Source: Streptococcus mitis
GTDB taxonomy: Bacteria; Bacillota; Bacilli; Lactobacillales; Streptococcaceae
Assembly (NCBI GenBank): GCA_001914195.1
Contig: MKYF01000017.1
Coordinates: forward strand, 71,283-135,282
DNA length: 64,000 nt
Direction of reading: 5' to 3'
The position numbers were made by a program, and so were the translations under genes. How positions within the stretch are numbered: position 1 is the stretch's first letter; each line of letters starts with the position of its first letter. The notes below the pieces were generated by a model that saw only the letters and a program-made list of their open reading frames with translations, ran no database searches and was not told the DNA's origin. This document shows, in pieces, positions 7,247 through 14,449 of this stretch.

Positions 7247-8626
7247 ATGTCAAATTATGCCATTATTTTAGCAGCGGGTAAAGGGACTCGCATGAAATCT
7301 GATTTGCCAAAAGTGTTGCACAAGGTTGCGGGTATTTCTATGTTGGAACATGTTTTCCGTAGTGTGGGAGCTATCCAACCTGAAAAGACAGTAACAGTTG
7401 TAGGACACAAGGCGGAATTGGTTGAAGAGGTCTTGGCTGGACAGACAGAATTTGTGACTCAATCTGAACAGTTAGGTACTGGTCATGCGGTTATGATGAC
7501 AGAGCCTATCTTAGAAGGTTTGTCAGGTCACACCTTGGTTATTGCAGGAGATACCCCTTTAATCACAGGTGAAAGCTTGAAAAACTTGATTGATTTCCAC
7601 ATCAATCATAAAAATGTGGCCACTATCTTGACTGCTGAAACAGATAATCCTTTTGGCTATGGACGAATTGTTCGTAATGACAATGCTGAGGTTCTTCGCA
7701 TTGTTGAGCAGAAGGATGCCACAGATTTTGAAAAGCAAATCAAGGAAATCAACACTGGAACATATGTTTTTGACAACGAGCGTTTGTTTGAGGCTTTGAA
7801 AAATATCAATACCAATAACGCTCAAGGTGAATACTATATTACAGACGTTATTGGTATTTTCCGTGAAGCTGGTGAAAAAGTTGGCGCTTATACTTTGAAA
7901 GATTTTGATGAAAGTCTTGGGGTAAATGACCGTGTGGCACTTGCGACAGCTGAGTCAGTTATGCGTCGTCGCATCAATCATAAACACATGGTCAATGGGG
8001 TCAGCTTTGTCAACCCAGAAGCAACTTATATCGATATTGATGTTGAGATTGCTCCCGAAGTTCAAATCGAAGCCAATGTTACCTTGAAAGGGCAAACGAA
8101 AATTGGTGCTGAGACTGTTTTGACAAACGGTACTTATGTAGTGGACAGCACTGTCGGAGCAGGAGCGGTCATTACCAATTCTATGATTGAGGAAAGTAGT
8201 GTTGCAGACGGTGTAACAGTCGGTCCTTACGCCCACATTCGTCCAGGTTCATCTCTAGGTGCCCAAGTCCATATTGGAAACTTTGTTGAGGTGAAAGGTT
8301 CTTCTATCGGCGAGAATACTAAGGCTGGTCATTTGACTTATATCGGAAACTGTGAAGTGGGTAGCAAGGTTAATTTCGGTGCTGGAACCATTACAGTCAA
8401 CTACGATGGTAAAAATAAATACAAGACAGTCATTGGTAACAATGTCTTTGTTGGTTCAAATTCAACCATTATTGCGCCAGTAGAACTTGGTGACAATTCC
8501 CTCGTTGGTGCGGGTTCAACTATTACCAAAGACGTTCCAGCAGATGCTATTGCTATTGGTCGCGGACGTCAGGTCAACAAAGACGAATATGCAACACGTC
8601 TTCCTCATCATCCTAAGAATCAGTAG
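7247..8626 (+). CDS. glmU: Bifunctional UDP-N-acetylglucosamine pyrophosphorylase / glucosamine-1-phosphate N-acetyltransferase
   Basis: It makes UDP-GlcNAc, the precursor of peptidoglycan and teichoic acids. The C-terminal domain acetylates glucosamine-1-phosphate with acetyl-CoA and the N-terminal domain uridylates it with UTP. It is 459 residues, full length. The N-terminal nucleotidyltransferase motif LAAGKGTRMKSDLPKVLHK stands at residues 8-26. The C-terminal left-handed beta-helix of hexapeptide repeats runs from about residue 250, with the acetyltransferase signature HIGNFVEVKGSSIGENTKAG and TYIGNCEVG. It leads a run of genes concerned with wall and division (nudF-like, macP, mtnN, rocS). 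The start has only a weak AAGAG-type ribosome site. Confidence 0.97.
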   Translation: MSNYAIILAAGKGTRMKSDLPKVLHKVAGISMLEHVFRSVGAIQPEKTVTVVGHKAELVEEVLAGQTEFVTQSEQLGTGHAVMMTEPILEGLSGHTLVIAGDTPLITGESLKNLIDFHINHKNVATILTAETDNPFGYGRIVRNDNAEVLRIVEQKDATDFEKQIKEINTGTYVFDNERLFEALKNINTNNAQGEYYITDVIGIFREAGEKVGAYTLKDFDESLGVNDRVALATAESVMRRRINHKHMVNGVSFVNPEATYIDIDVEIAPEVQIEANVTLKGQTKIGAETVLTNGTYVVDSTVGAGAVITNSMIEESSVADGVTVGPYAHIRPGSSLGAQVHIGNFVEVKGSSIGENTKAGHLTYIGNCEVGSKVNFGAGTITVNYDGKNKYKTVIGNNVFVGSNSTIIAPVELGDNSLVGAGSTITKDVPADAIAIGRGRQVNKDEYATRLPHHPKNQ

Positions 8627-8635
8627 GAGCCTATC

Positions 8636-9181
8636 ATGGAATTTGAAGAAAAAACGCTTAGTCGAAAAGAAATCTATCAAGGACCAATTTTTAAACTGGT
8701 CCAAGATCAGGTTGAATTACCAGAAGGTAAGGGAACTGCCCAACGCGATTTGATTTTCCACAATGGAGCTGTCTGTGTTTTAGCAGTAACGGATGAGCAA
8801 AAACTCATCTTGGTCAAGCAGTACCGCAAAGCCATCGAGGCTGTGTCTTACGAGATTCCAGCTGGAAAGTTGGAAGTAGGAGAAAATACAGACCCTGTCG
8901 CAGCAGCTCTGCGTGAATTAGAGGAAGAAACAGCTTATACAGGAAAATTAGAACTCTTGTACGACTTTTACTCAGCCATTGGCTTTTGTAATGAAAAGTT
9001 AAAACTATACCTAGCGAGCGACTTGACAAAGGTGAAAAATCCGCGTCCACAGGATGAGGATGAAACCTTGGAAGTCCTTGAAGTGAGCTTAGAAGAAGCC
9101 AAGGAATTAATCCAATCGGGTCATATCTGTGATGCCAAGACAATTATGGCTGTTCAGTATTGGGAATTGCACAAAAAATAG
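8636..9181 (+). CDS. Nudix hydrolase, ADP-ribose pyrophosphatase type
   Basis: This 181-residue hydrolase likely cleaves ADP-ribose or another nucleoside diphosphate linked to a moiety. The Nudix box is GKLEVGENTDPVAAALRELE followed by EET, fitting GX5EX7REUXEEX, with T where the consensus has G. The upstream PGG-like strand YEIPAGKLEVGE matches the ADP-ribose pyrophosphatase subfamily (NudF/YqkG). It starts nine bases after glmU with AGGAG, so the two are cotranscribed. Confidence 0.9.
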   Translation: MEFEEKTLSRKEIYQGPIFKLVQDQVELPEGKGTAQRDLIFHNGAVCVLAVTDEQKLILVKQYRKAIEAVSYEIPAGKLEVGENTDPVAAALRELEEETAYTGKLELLYDFYSAIGFCNEKLKLYLASDLTKVKNPRPQDEDETLEVLEVSLEEAKELIQSGHICDAKTIMAVQYWELHKK

Positions 9182-9192
9182 AGGAGGTCAGT

Positions 9193-9507
9193 ATGGGTAA
9201 ACCTTTATTAACGGATGAAATGATTGAAAGAGCTAATAGAGGCGAAAAAATTTCAGGTCCCCCTTTACTAGATGATAATGAGGAGACTAAGATTTTACCA
9301 ACCTCTTCTTCCTGTTTTGGTTATGCCAATCCTAAGGATCATGGTTTTAGCCAAGAAACCTTGAAGATTCAGGTCGAACCGTCTATTCATAAAAGCCGTC
9401 GCATTGAAAATACCAAGAGAAATGTCTTCAATTCTAAGTTGAATATGATTTTATTTGCAGTCATCTTTCTCTTGATTTTGCTTGTCTTAGCAATGAAACT
9501 GTTGTAA
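9193..9507 (+). CDS. macP: MacP, membrane-anchored cofactor of the cell-wall synthase PBP2a
   Basis: This 104-residue protein has a cytoplasmic N-terminal region and one C-terminal transmembrane helix (about residues 82-102). The sequence matches pneumococcal MacP, which activates the class A penicillin-binding protein PBP2a and is phosphorylated by the kinase StkP. The reported phosphosite Thr32 falls in EETKIL here. The ATG at 9193 is chosen because GAGGAGG lies seven bases upstream; a more upstream ATG at 9160 lies inside the Nudix gene and lacks a ribosome site. It sits in an operon with glmU, which makes the wall precursor. Confidence 0.9.
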   Translation: MGKPLLTDEMIERANRGEKISGPPLLDDNEETKILPTSSSCFGYANPKDHGFSQETLKIQVEPSIHKSRRIENTKRNVFNSKLNMILFAVIFLLILLVLAMKLL

Positions 9508-9523
9508 TAGAAAAGGAATTGAA

Positions 9524-10216
9524 ATGAAAATAGGAATTATTGCGGCTATGCCAGAAGAACTGGCGTATCTGGTCCAGCATTTAGACAATGCCCAGGAGCA
9601 AGTTGTTTTAGGGAATACCTATCACACAGGAACCATTGCCTCTCATGAAGTCGTTCTTGTAGAAAGTGGAATTGGTAAGGTCATGTCTGCTATGAGTGTG
9701 GCCATTTTGGCTGATCATTTCCAAGTGGAAGCTCTTATCAATACAGGATCTGCTGGGGCAGTAGCAGAAGGCATCGCTGTTGGGGATGTCGTGATTGCTG
9801 ACAAATTAGCCTATCATGATGTGGATGTTACAGCTTTTGGCTATGCTTATGGACAAATGGCGCAACAACCGCTTTATTTCGAATCAGATAAAACCTTTGT
9901 TGCCAAAATCCAAGAGAGTTTATCTCAATTGGACCAAAAATGGCATCTTGGTTTGATTGCTACAGGAGATAGTTTTGTTGCAGGAAATGACAAGATAGAA
10001 GCGATTAAGTCCCATTTCCCAGATGTTTTAGCTGTGGAGATGGAGGGGGCAGCTATTGCTCAAGCAGCGCATGCCCTTAATCTTCCAGTTTTAGTCATCC
10101 GAGCTATGAGTGACAATGCCAACCATGAAGCAAACATCTCTTTTGATGAGTTTATTATCGAAGCTGGACGTCGCTCTGCCCAAGTCTTATTAGCCTTTTT
10201 GAAGGCTTTAGATTAA
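9524..10216 (+). CDS. mtnN: 5'-methylthioadenosine/S-adenosylhomocysteine nucleosidase
   Basis: This 230-residue enzyme hydrolyses the glycosidic bond of S-adenosylhomocysteine and methylthioadenosine, feeding the activated methyl cycle and the LuxS route. The start MKIGIIAAMPEEL, the GSAGA loop, ATGDSF and VEMEGAAIAQ are hallmarks of the family. The last contains the substrate-binding Met-Glu pair, and the catalytic acid is the Asp in MSDNAN. It follows macP by 16 bases with AAAGGAA upstream, so it belongs to the glmU operon. Also called pfs. Confidence 0.95.
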   Translation: MKIGIIAAMPEELAYLVQHLDNAQEQVVLGNTYHTGTIASHEVVLVESGIGKVMSAMSVAILADHFQVEALINTGSAGAVAEGIAVGDVVIADKLAYHDVDVTAFGYAYGQMAQQPLYFESDKTFVAKIQESLSQLDQKWHLGLIATGDSFVAGNDKIEAIKSHFPDVLAVEMEGAAIAQAAHALNLPVLVIRAMSDNANHEANISFDEFIIEAGRRSAQVLLAFLKALD

Positions 10217-10224
10217 GCGGAAAT

Positions 10225-10253
10225 TTGACAGTTTTTCTAGCTTATGATAAGAT
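10225..10253 (+). promoter_or_regulatory. Promoter of rocS
   Basis: A consensus TTGACA (10225-10230) lies 17 bases before TAAGAT (10248-10253), with TG at 10245-10246. This is one of the best promoters in the window. The expected start near 10260 puts the rocS ATG about 33 bases downstream. Confidence 0.85.
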
Positions 10254-10276
10254 TTAAGTAAAGAAAAGCTAGAAAA
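10233..10276. promoter_or_regulatory. Inverted repeat around the rocS -10 box (candidate operator)
   Basis: TTTTCTAGCTT (10233-10243) and AAGCTAGAAAA (10266-10276) are perfect inverted 11-base arms separated by 22 bases. The left arm lies in the spacer of the rocS promoter, upstream of the predicted transcription start, so it cannot form an RNA hairpin and is better read as DNA binding sites. A partial cre-like AGAAAACGTTTCA overlaps at 10271-10283. Confidence 0.55.
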
Positions 10277-10292
10277 CGTTTCAGAGGATATT

Positions 10293-10784
10293 ATGAGTAT
10301 TGAAATGACCGTCAGTGAGATTGCAGAGGTCTTAGGATTATCTCGCCAAGCAATCAATAACCGTGTCAAAGAATTACCAGAAGAAGACACAGATAAAAAT
10401 GACAAAGGGGTAACAGTCGTTACCAGAAGTGGCTTGATTAAGCTAGAAGAAATCTATAAAAAAACGATTTTTGAAGATGAGCCTGTCAGTGAAGATGTCA
10501 AGCAACGTGAACTGATGGAGATTCTGGTTGATGAGAAGAATGCAGAAATTCTTCGTCTCTATGAACAATTAAAAGCCAAGGATCGTCAGTTGTCAGAAAA
10601 AGACGAGCAGATGCGTATCAAAGACCGTCAGATTGCTGAGAAAGACAAACAACTCGATCAGCAACAACAGTTGACCCTTCAAGCTATGAAGGATCAAGAA
10701 AATCTTAAGCTAGAGCTGGACCAAGCAAAAGAAGAAGTCCAATCAACTAAGAAAGGCTTTTTTGCTCGTTTATTTGGAGGATAA
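10293..10784 (+). CDS. rocS: RocS, regulator of chromosome segregation
   Basis: This 163-residue protein matches the pneumococcal chromosome segregation and nucleoid protection protein RocS. The N-terminal helix-turn-helix (about 5-30, with EIAEVLGLSRQAINNRVKEL) binds DNA. A long coiled coil follows from about residue 75 to 150, with heptad-like repeats of KDRQLSEKDEQ and KDRQIAEKDKQ. The C-terminus KKGFFARLFGG fits a membrane-associating amphipathic helix. Known family work links RocS with ParB and the tyrosine-kinase system. It has its own promoter, so it is at least partly independent of the glmU operon. Confidence 0.88.
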   Translation: MSIEMTVSEIAEVLGLSRQAINNRVKELPEEDTDKNDKGVTVVTRSGLIKLEEIYKKTIFEDEPVSEDVKQRELMEILVDEKNAEILRLYEQLKAKDRQLSEKDEQMRIKDRQIAEKDKQLDQQQQLTLQAMKDQENLKLELDQAKEEVQSTKKGFFARLFGG

Positions 10785-10787
10785 TCA

Positions 10788-10830
10788 AGGAGCTGTTTAG
10801 GTTAAATGCTAACCTGATGGCTTCTTTTAT
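10788..10830 (+). terminator. Terminator after rocS
   Basis: AGGTTA / TAACCT form the core stem (10799-10804 and 10810-10815), extended by AGGAGC with GGCTTCT, followed by TTTTATTT. Stem interruptions lower the certainty. Confidence 0.65.
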
Positions 10831-10882
10831 TTCTAAATAGTATAGTTGCTCAAGTAAAATAACAGTAGAGGAGAGGTAGAAA

Positions 10883-11473
10883 ATGGAACGATTAGAAGAT
10901 TACATTGCTTTTGACTTAGAATTTAATCAGCACGAAGGGCAAACACACTTGATTCAAGTATCGGCAGTGCGTTTTAGAGATGGTCAGGAAATCGATGCCT
11001 ATGATTCCTATGTTCATACCAATGTACCTTTAAAAAGTTTTATCAATGGTTTGACTGGGATTACAGCTGAGACCTTAAAAGATGCTCCCCCAGTGGAGAA
11101 AGTTATCAAAGATTTCCAAGAGTTTGTGGGTTCTTTACCCATGGTAGGCTACAATGCTGCTAAAAGTGATTTGCCTATTCTAGCAGAGCATGATTTAGAT
11201 TATAGCCAGCAGTATAAGGTGGATTTGTATGATGAAGCTTTTGAACGCCGTAGTTCGGATTTACATGGTATTGCCAATCTCAAATTGCAAACTGTTGCCT
11301 CGTTTCTTGGATTTCAAGGCCAGTCTCATAATAGTCTAGAGGATGCTCGGATGACGGCGCGTGTTTACGAGTCCTTCCTAGAGTCGGATCAAGCTAGAGA
11401 ATTGTTAGAGACAGAAAGTAGCCTATCAAACAATCCTTTTGGCGGCTTGGACTTGTCTCAATTATTTGACTAG
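10883..11473 (+). CDS. 3'-5' exonuclease (DEDD family, DNA polymerase III epsilon-like)
   Basis: This is a 196-residue stand-alone exonuclease. Exo I is YIAFDLEFNQ at residues 7-16, with the metal ligands D and E present although the usual threonine between them is leucine. Exo II lies near GYNAAKSDLPIL. Exo III is HNSLEDARMTARVY, with the H and D of the DEDDh type. It probably trims or proofreads DNA or small RNA, and the exact substrate is unknown. GAGGAGAGG is the ribosome site. It overlaps nothing and is followed after 8 bases by the GDPD gene, so the two are likely cotranscribed. Confidence 0.87.
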   Translation: MERLEDYIAFDLEFNQHEGQTHLIQVSAVRFRDGQEIDAYDSYVHTNVPLKSFINGLTGITAETLKDAPPVEKVIKDFQEFVGSLPMVGYNAAKSDLPILAEHDLDYSQQYKVDLYDEAFERRSSDLHGIANLKLQTVASFLGFQGQSHNSLEDARMTARVYESFLESDQARELLETESSLSNNPFGGLDLSQLFD

Positions 11474-11481
11474 GAGTGCCT

Positions 11482-13245
11482 ATGAAACCTGAAAAACCTA
11501 AAAATCTAGGTTTTAGGAAAATCTACTTTAATCTAGATAAAATTCTCTTTCTCTTTTTCTTGATATTCATGATGATTGAGTTTGTCTGGTTACCACTTAA
11601 CTCTTGGATTGCTGGACTTTTACTCCGTCAGACAGGTTATCTCTTTCTGTCATATAACAATATTTTTGCCATTATAAAAGGGTCGCCATTTGTTAGTCTT
11701 GCTTTATTTATTCTGGTAATCGTTAATTTACTGATCGCCTATTACCAGATAGGACTTCTCTTTATCGGAGCTCGACACCTCCTCTATCACGAAAGGAGGA
11801 CCTTGCTGGAGTACAGTCGCAAGGTCTTTCGCCAAAGTTTCTTGTTTATGAGGCAAGTGACGATTTCCAAAATGGCCTTTATCTTCTTTTATGTCATGAT
11901 GCTCTTTCCATTGATTCGAAAGATTTTAAAGATTTATTACCTCAATAAAATTGTCATTCCGGAATTCATAGTAGCCTATGTAGAAGATAAGTACTGGTTG
12001 GTCGGTTTGGTAATCACTGTTCTAGCCTTGTTGCTGTTCTACATTTCAATACGTTTGATGTTTGCCCTACCCCAGCTTTTATTTGAGAAAAAAACAGTCA
12101 AAGAAGCAGTCAAATACAGTCTAGAGAAGACAAGAAAGCACTCCTGGTTTTATATCTGGAACTTGCTTTGGATTGTTGTCAAAACCTACCTATTTTTCAT
12201 TCTTTTATTGATTCCAATCTTGGCAAGTCAGACACTGATGGATGGTTTGACCCATAGGGAATCTCTTGTGCTGGGAATGATCAACTTTGTCTTGATTAAG
12301 AATTTCCACTATATGGCCTTGACTTACTTTCTCATTAAGTTTGTTTCCTTTTTGACAGGGGAGGAACTAGAAATCACACCAAGGAGAAAGAAAGACCACT
12401 GGATGAGATGGGGAGTGATGGGATGTGCTGGTATCTTTTTCGCTCTTGAGGGTTATGTTTATTTAGAAGCTCCAGTTGCCAATAAACCTTTAATTATCTC
12501 TCACAGGGGAGTATCTAATAAGAATGGTGTGCAAAATACAGTCCAATCTTTAGAAAAGACGGCTCAGTTATCTCCAGATTTCGTTGAGACGGATGTTCAG
12601 GAAACAAAAGATGGCCAGTTTGTCATGATGCATGATGCCAATATCAAGAATCTGACAGGAGTTAATGCCAATCCTCAGGATCTAACTTTGGATGAATTAA
12701 CCAAACTTGATATTTCTGAAAATGGCTATCATGCCAAGGTATCTAGTTTTGATGACTACCTTAATAAAGCCAATGAATTGCATCAGAAACTTCTTATTGA
12801 GATTAAAACCAGTCGAAAAGATAGCCCAGATATGATGAAACGCTTTATGGAAAAATATGGAACGGTTCTTAAGCAGAATGGTCACCAAATGCAATCTTTA
12901 GACTACCATGTGATTGATCAGGTGCTAGCCTACGATTCTCAAATTCCAGTCTATTTCATCCTTCCTTATAATAGTATTTTCCCAAGAACGAAAGCTACAG
13001 GTTACACCATGGAGTATTCAACTTTAGATGAAAATTTTGTCAACAAGCTTTGGAATACCGATCAAAAATTGTACGTGTGGACCATCAATAGTTCAGAGTC
13101 TTTTGATAAATCTGTTCAGCTAGGAGCTGATGGCATGATAACGGATGATTTGGAAATGATTCAAGATCAAGTTACCATTGCCCAAGAAGACCCAGAGTAT
13201 ACTGAATTGCTTTTCAAACAGGCCATGGAATTCTTTAATTTTTAG
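11482..13245 (+). CDS. Membrane glycerophosphodiester phosphodiesterase
   Basis: This 587-residue two-part protein has an N-terminal membrane region of about eight helices up to residue 330 (GPDPase membrane domain) and then a TIM-barrel GDPD catalytic domain. The catalytic domain begins at PLIISHRGVSNKNGVQNT. Its active-site His-Arg, the acidic FVETDVQ and the second His in MMHDANIKNLTG are all present. Such enzymes hydrolyse glycerophosphodiesters, possibly from lipid or teichoic-acid turnover, at the outer face of the membrane. The ATG at 11482 is used rather than GTG 11476 because TAGGAG at 11471-11476 gives proper spacing. Confidence 0.9.
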   Translation: MKPEKPKNLGFRKIYFNLDKILFLFFLIFMMIEFVWLPLNSWIAGLLLRQTGYLFLSYNNIFAIIKGSPFVSLALFILVIVNLLIAYYQIGLLFIGARHLLYHERRTLLEYSRKVFRQSFLFMRQVTISKMAFIFFYVMMLFPLIRKILKIYYLNKIVIPEFIVAYVEDKYWLVGLVITVLALLLFYISIRLMFALPQLLFEKKTVKEAVKYSLEKTRKHSWFYIWNLLWIVVKTYLFFILLLIPILASQTLMDGLTHRESLVLGMINFVLIKNFHYMALTYFLIKFVSFLTGEELEITPRRKKDHWMRWGVMGCAGIFFALEGYVYLEAPVANKPLIISHRGVSNKNGVQNTVQSLEKTAQLSPDFVETDVQETKDGQFVMMHDANIKNLTGVNANPQDLTLDELTKLDISENGYHAKVSSFDDYLNKANELHQKLLIEIKTSRKDSPDMMKRFMEKYGTVLKQNGHQMQSLDYHVIDQVLAYDSQIPVYFILPYNSIFPRTKATGYTMEYSTLDENFVNKLWNTDQKLYVWTINSSESFDKSVQLGADGMITDDLEMIQDQVTIAQEDPEYTELLFKQAMEFFNF

Positions 13246-13255
13246 TAAGCAAAAA

Positions 13256-13349
13256 GAGGTTGAGCAAAAAATCACCTCTAAAATATCAAAAAAACGAGCG
13301 ATGTATCAGTTGGATATGCTCGTTTTATTATGCCATGGTTTATAATTGA
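13256..13349 (+). terminator. Tandem hairpins ending the GDPD transcript; second is a dispersed repeat
   Basis: The first hairpin is AGAGGT / ACCTCT at 13256-13280. The second is AAAACGAGC / GCTCGTTTT (13291-13299 with 13318-13326), followed by ATTATGCCATGGTTTATAATTG. The second hairpin plus its flank (13285-13349) recurs inverted at 45830-45895 downstream of the pht gene, so this terminator is part of a repeated element of about 65 bases. Confidence 0.7.
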
Positions 13350-13497
13350 TACTCAATGAAAATCAAAGAGCAAACTAGGAAGCTAGCCGCAGGTTGCTCA
13401 AAGTACAACTTTGAGGTTGCAGATAAAACTGACGAAGTCAGTAACATACGTACGGTAAGGTGATGCTGACGTGGTTTGAAGAGATTTTCGAAGAGTA
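13350..13497 (-). repeat. BOX element (boxA-boxB-boxC)
   Basis: This is a complete copy in reverse orientation. BoxC (TACTCAATGAAAATCAAAGA to GCCGCAGGTTGC) comes first, then a boxB with CTGACGAAGTCAG, then boxA ending in GATTTTCGAAGAGTAT. Its reverse complement matches the copies at 47657 and 59406. BOX elements are transcribed as stable hairpins in pneumococci and can affect neighbouring expression. Confidence 0.95.
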
Positions 13498-13787
13498 TGA
13501 AATAAGAATAAAACAGGAAGTAATGCCTATGAAGTGGTTGAGATAGGTTATTTATGTCAGATGTAAAAGGGTTACTAACTTCTACGTGAAGAAGGCTTTC
13601 GAATTTATGTCAAACAGAAAATGGATCTCGCCTCTCTTTGGGGCAGATGAGAGAGTATTGTTGGCGTTTGCAGAGTTGATGTTAGAAATAGATAATCTGT
13701 CATAACATAGCTAGGATTTATCTTTATGAGTATGAATATCACAAAATTGGTCAAGAATCTAGCATCTAAAACATCCATTATACAAAA
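13498..13787. other. Intergenic stretch with no intact gene
   Basis: About 290 bases between a BOX element and a terminator. One plus-strand frame from 13534 gives VVEIGYLCQM, then two stops, then LLREEGFRIYVKQKMDLASLWGR, which has protein-like composition and may be a decayed gene. I could not assign a family. No promoter, tRNA or repeat was recognised. Confidence 0.35.
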
Positions 13788-13846
13788 ACACAGTCTCTCT
13801 TTGGCTTGATTGTGGTCAAGACAAAGAGAGACTGTGTGGTTTTATT
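13788..13846. terminator. Strong bidirectional terminator
   Basis: ACACAGTCTCTCTTTG (13788-13803) pairs perfectly with CAAAGAGAGACTGTGT (13822-13837), and an inner CTTGA/TCAAG extends the stem beyond one mismatch. A T-rich tract follows on plus (GGTTTTATTTTT) and an A tract (ACAAAAAC) precedes, giving T on minus. It terminates the minus-strand membrane protein gene. Confidence 0.9.
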
Positions 13847-13874
13847 TTTGAGTTAATTTTTTTAGATCATGTGC

Positions 13875-14312
13875 TTACTGAGGATTACTTTTATTTTCTG
13901 AAGTTGGAGTATTGGACTGTTTTTCATTTTCAGCGGCAGGTTTACTTGGAGTAGGAGCAGGAGTAGAAGAATCCTGAGTTGATGCTTTCTGCTCTTCTTT
14001 TTTCTCTTCCTTGACGCTAGATTTTGGTGTTTCTTCTTGTTGTGTTTTTTCTTGACTAGTATTATTTTCCTTATTAGGACTAGTGTTTTCCTGAGGGGAT
14101 TCCTTTTGAATTTCTTTGACAATGGTTGTCGTCTGGCTTGTCGTAGGTTCTTTTTTAGTATTTTTATTATTATCCAATGCGTTCATGATAGTGATAGTCG
14201 CAGTAATTAAGCCAAGGATACTACCGATAGTCGCAACGGTTTTTTGAAAGACCGTAAAGCCTTTTTTGATGTGTTCTGTTTTTGGTTTTGAAGTTCTACG
14301 ATAATTAGACAT
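13875..14312 (-). CDS. Small membrane protein with Ser/Thr/Lys/Glu-rich tail
   Basis: This 145-residue protein has one hydrophobic segment (about residues 21-46, GFTVFQKTVATIGSILGLIT onward). A long low-complexity tail of Lys, Glu, Gln, Thr, Ser and Pro fills the rest, probably exposed outside the cell. No catalytic motif, sortase signal or lipobox is visible. The start at 14312 is preferred to longer frames because CTCTCCT on the plus strand gives a good AGGAGAG ribosome site seven bases before it. Similar short proteins occur in mitis-group streptococci, and the function is unknown to me. Confidence 0.7.
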   Translation of the reverse strand: MSNYRRTSKPKTEHIKKGFTVFQKTVATIGSILGLITATITIMNALDNNKNTKKEPTTSQTTTIVKEIQKESPQENTSPNKENNTSQEKTQQEETPKSSVKEEKKEEQKASTQDSSTPAPTPSKPAAENEKQSNTPTSENKSNPQ

Positions 14313-14389
14313 ACATTCTCTCCTTTCATTAAAGTTTATTATACCGCATTTCTTTAAAAAAATCTTAAAAAAAGAGGAATTGCCCTTTC

Positions 14390-14418
14390 TTGTCGCAAGC
14401 TCCGTTTCATGATACAAT
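14390..14418 (+). promoter_or_regulatory. Promoter of the cysteine desulfurase-thiI operon
   Basis: TTGTCG (14390-14395), a 17-base spacer and TACAAT (14413-14418) with TG at 14410-14411. The predicted start near 14425 excludes the upstream ATG at 14390 as the initiation codon of the desulfurase. Confidence 0.8.
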
Positions 14419-14449
14419 AGAGGGAGTGATTTTAGAAAGCGTGAGAAAC

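Noticed and set aside
10271..10283. CcpA cre site upstream of rocS
   Set aside because: AGAAAACGTTTCA is close to the cre consensus but is better explained as part of the inverted repeat; kept only as a note.
14390..14449. Longer desulfurase starting at 14390
   Set aside because: This ATG overlaps the -35 hexamer of the promoter; the conserved N-terminus begins at 14450.
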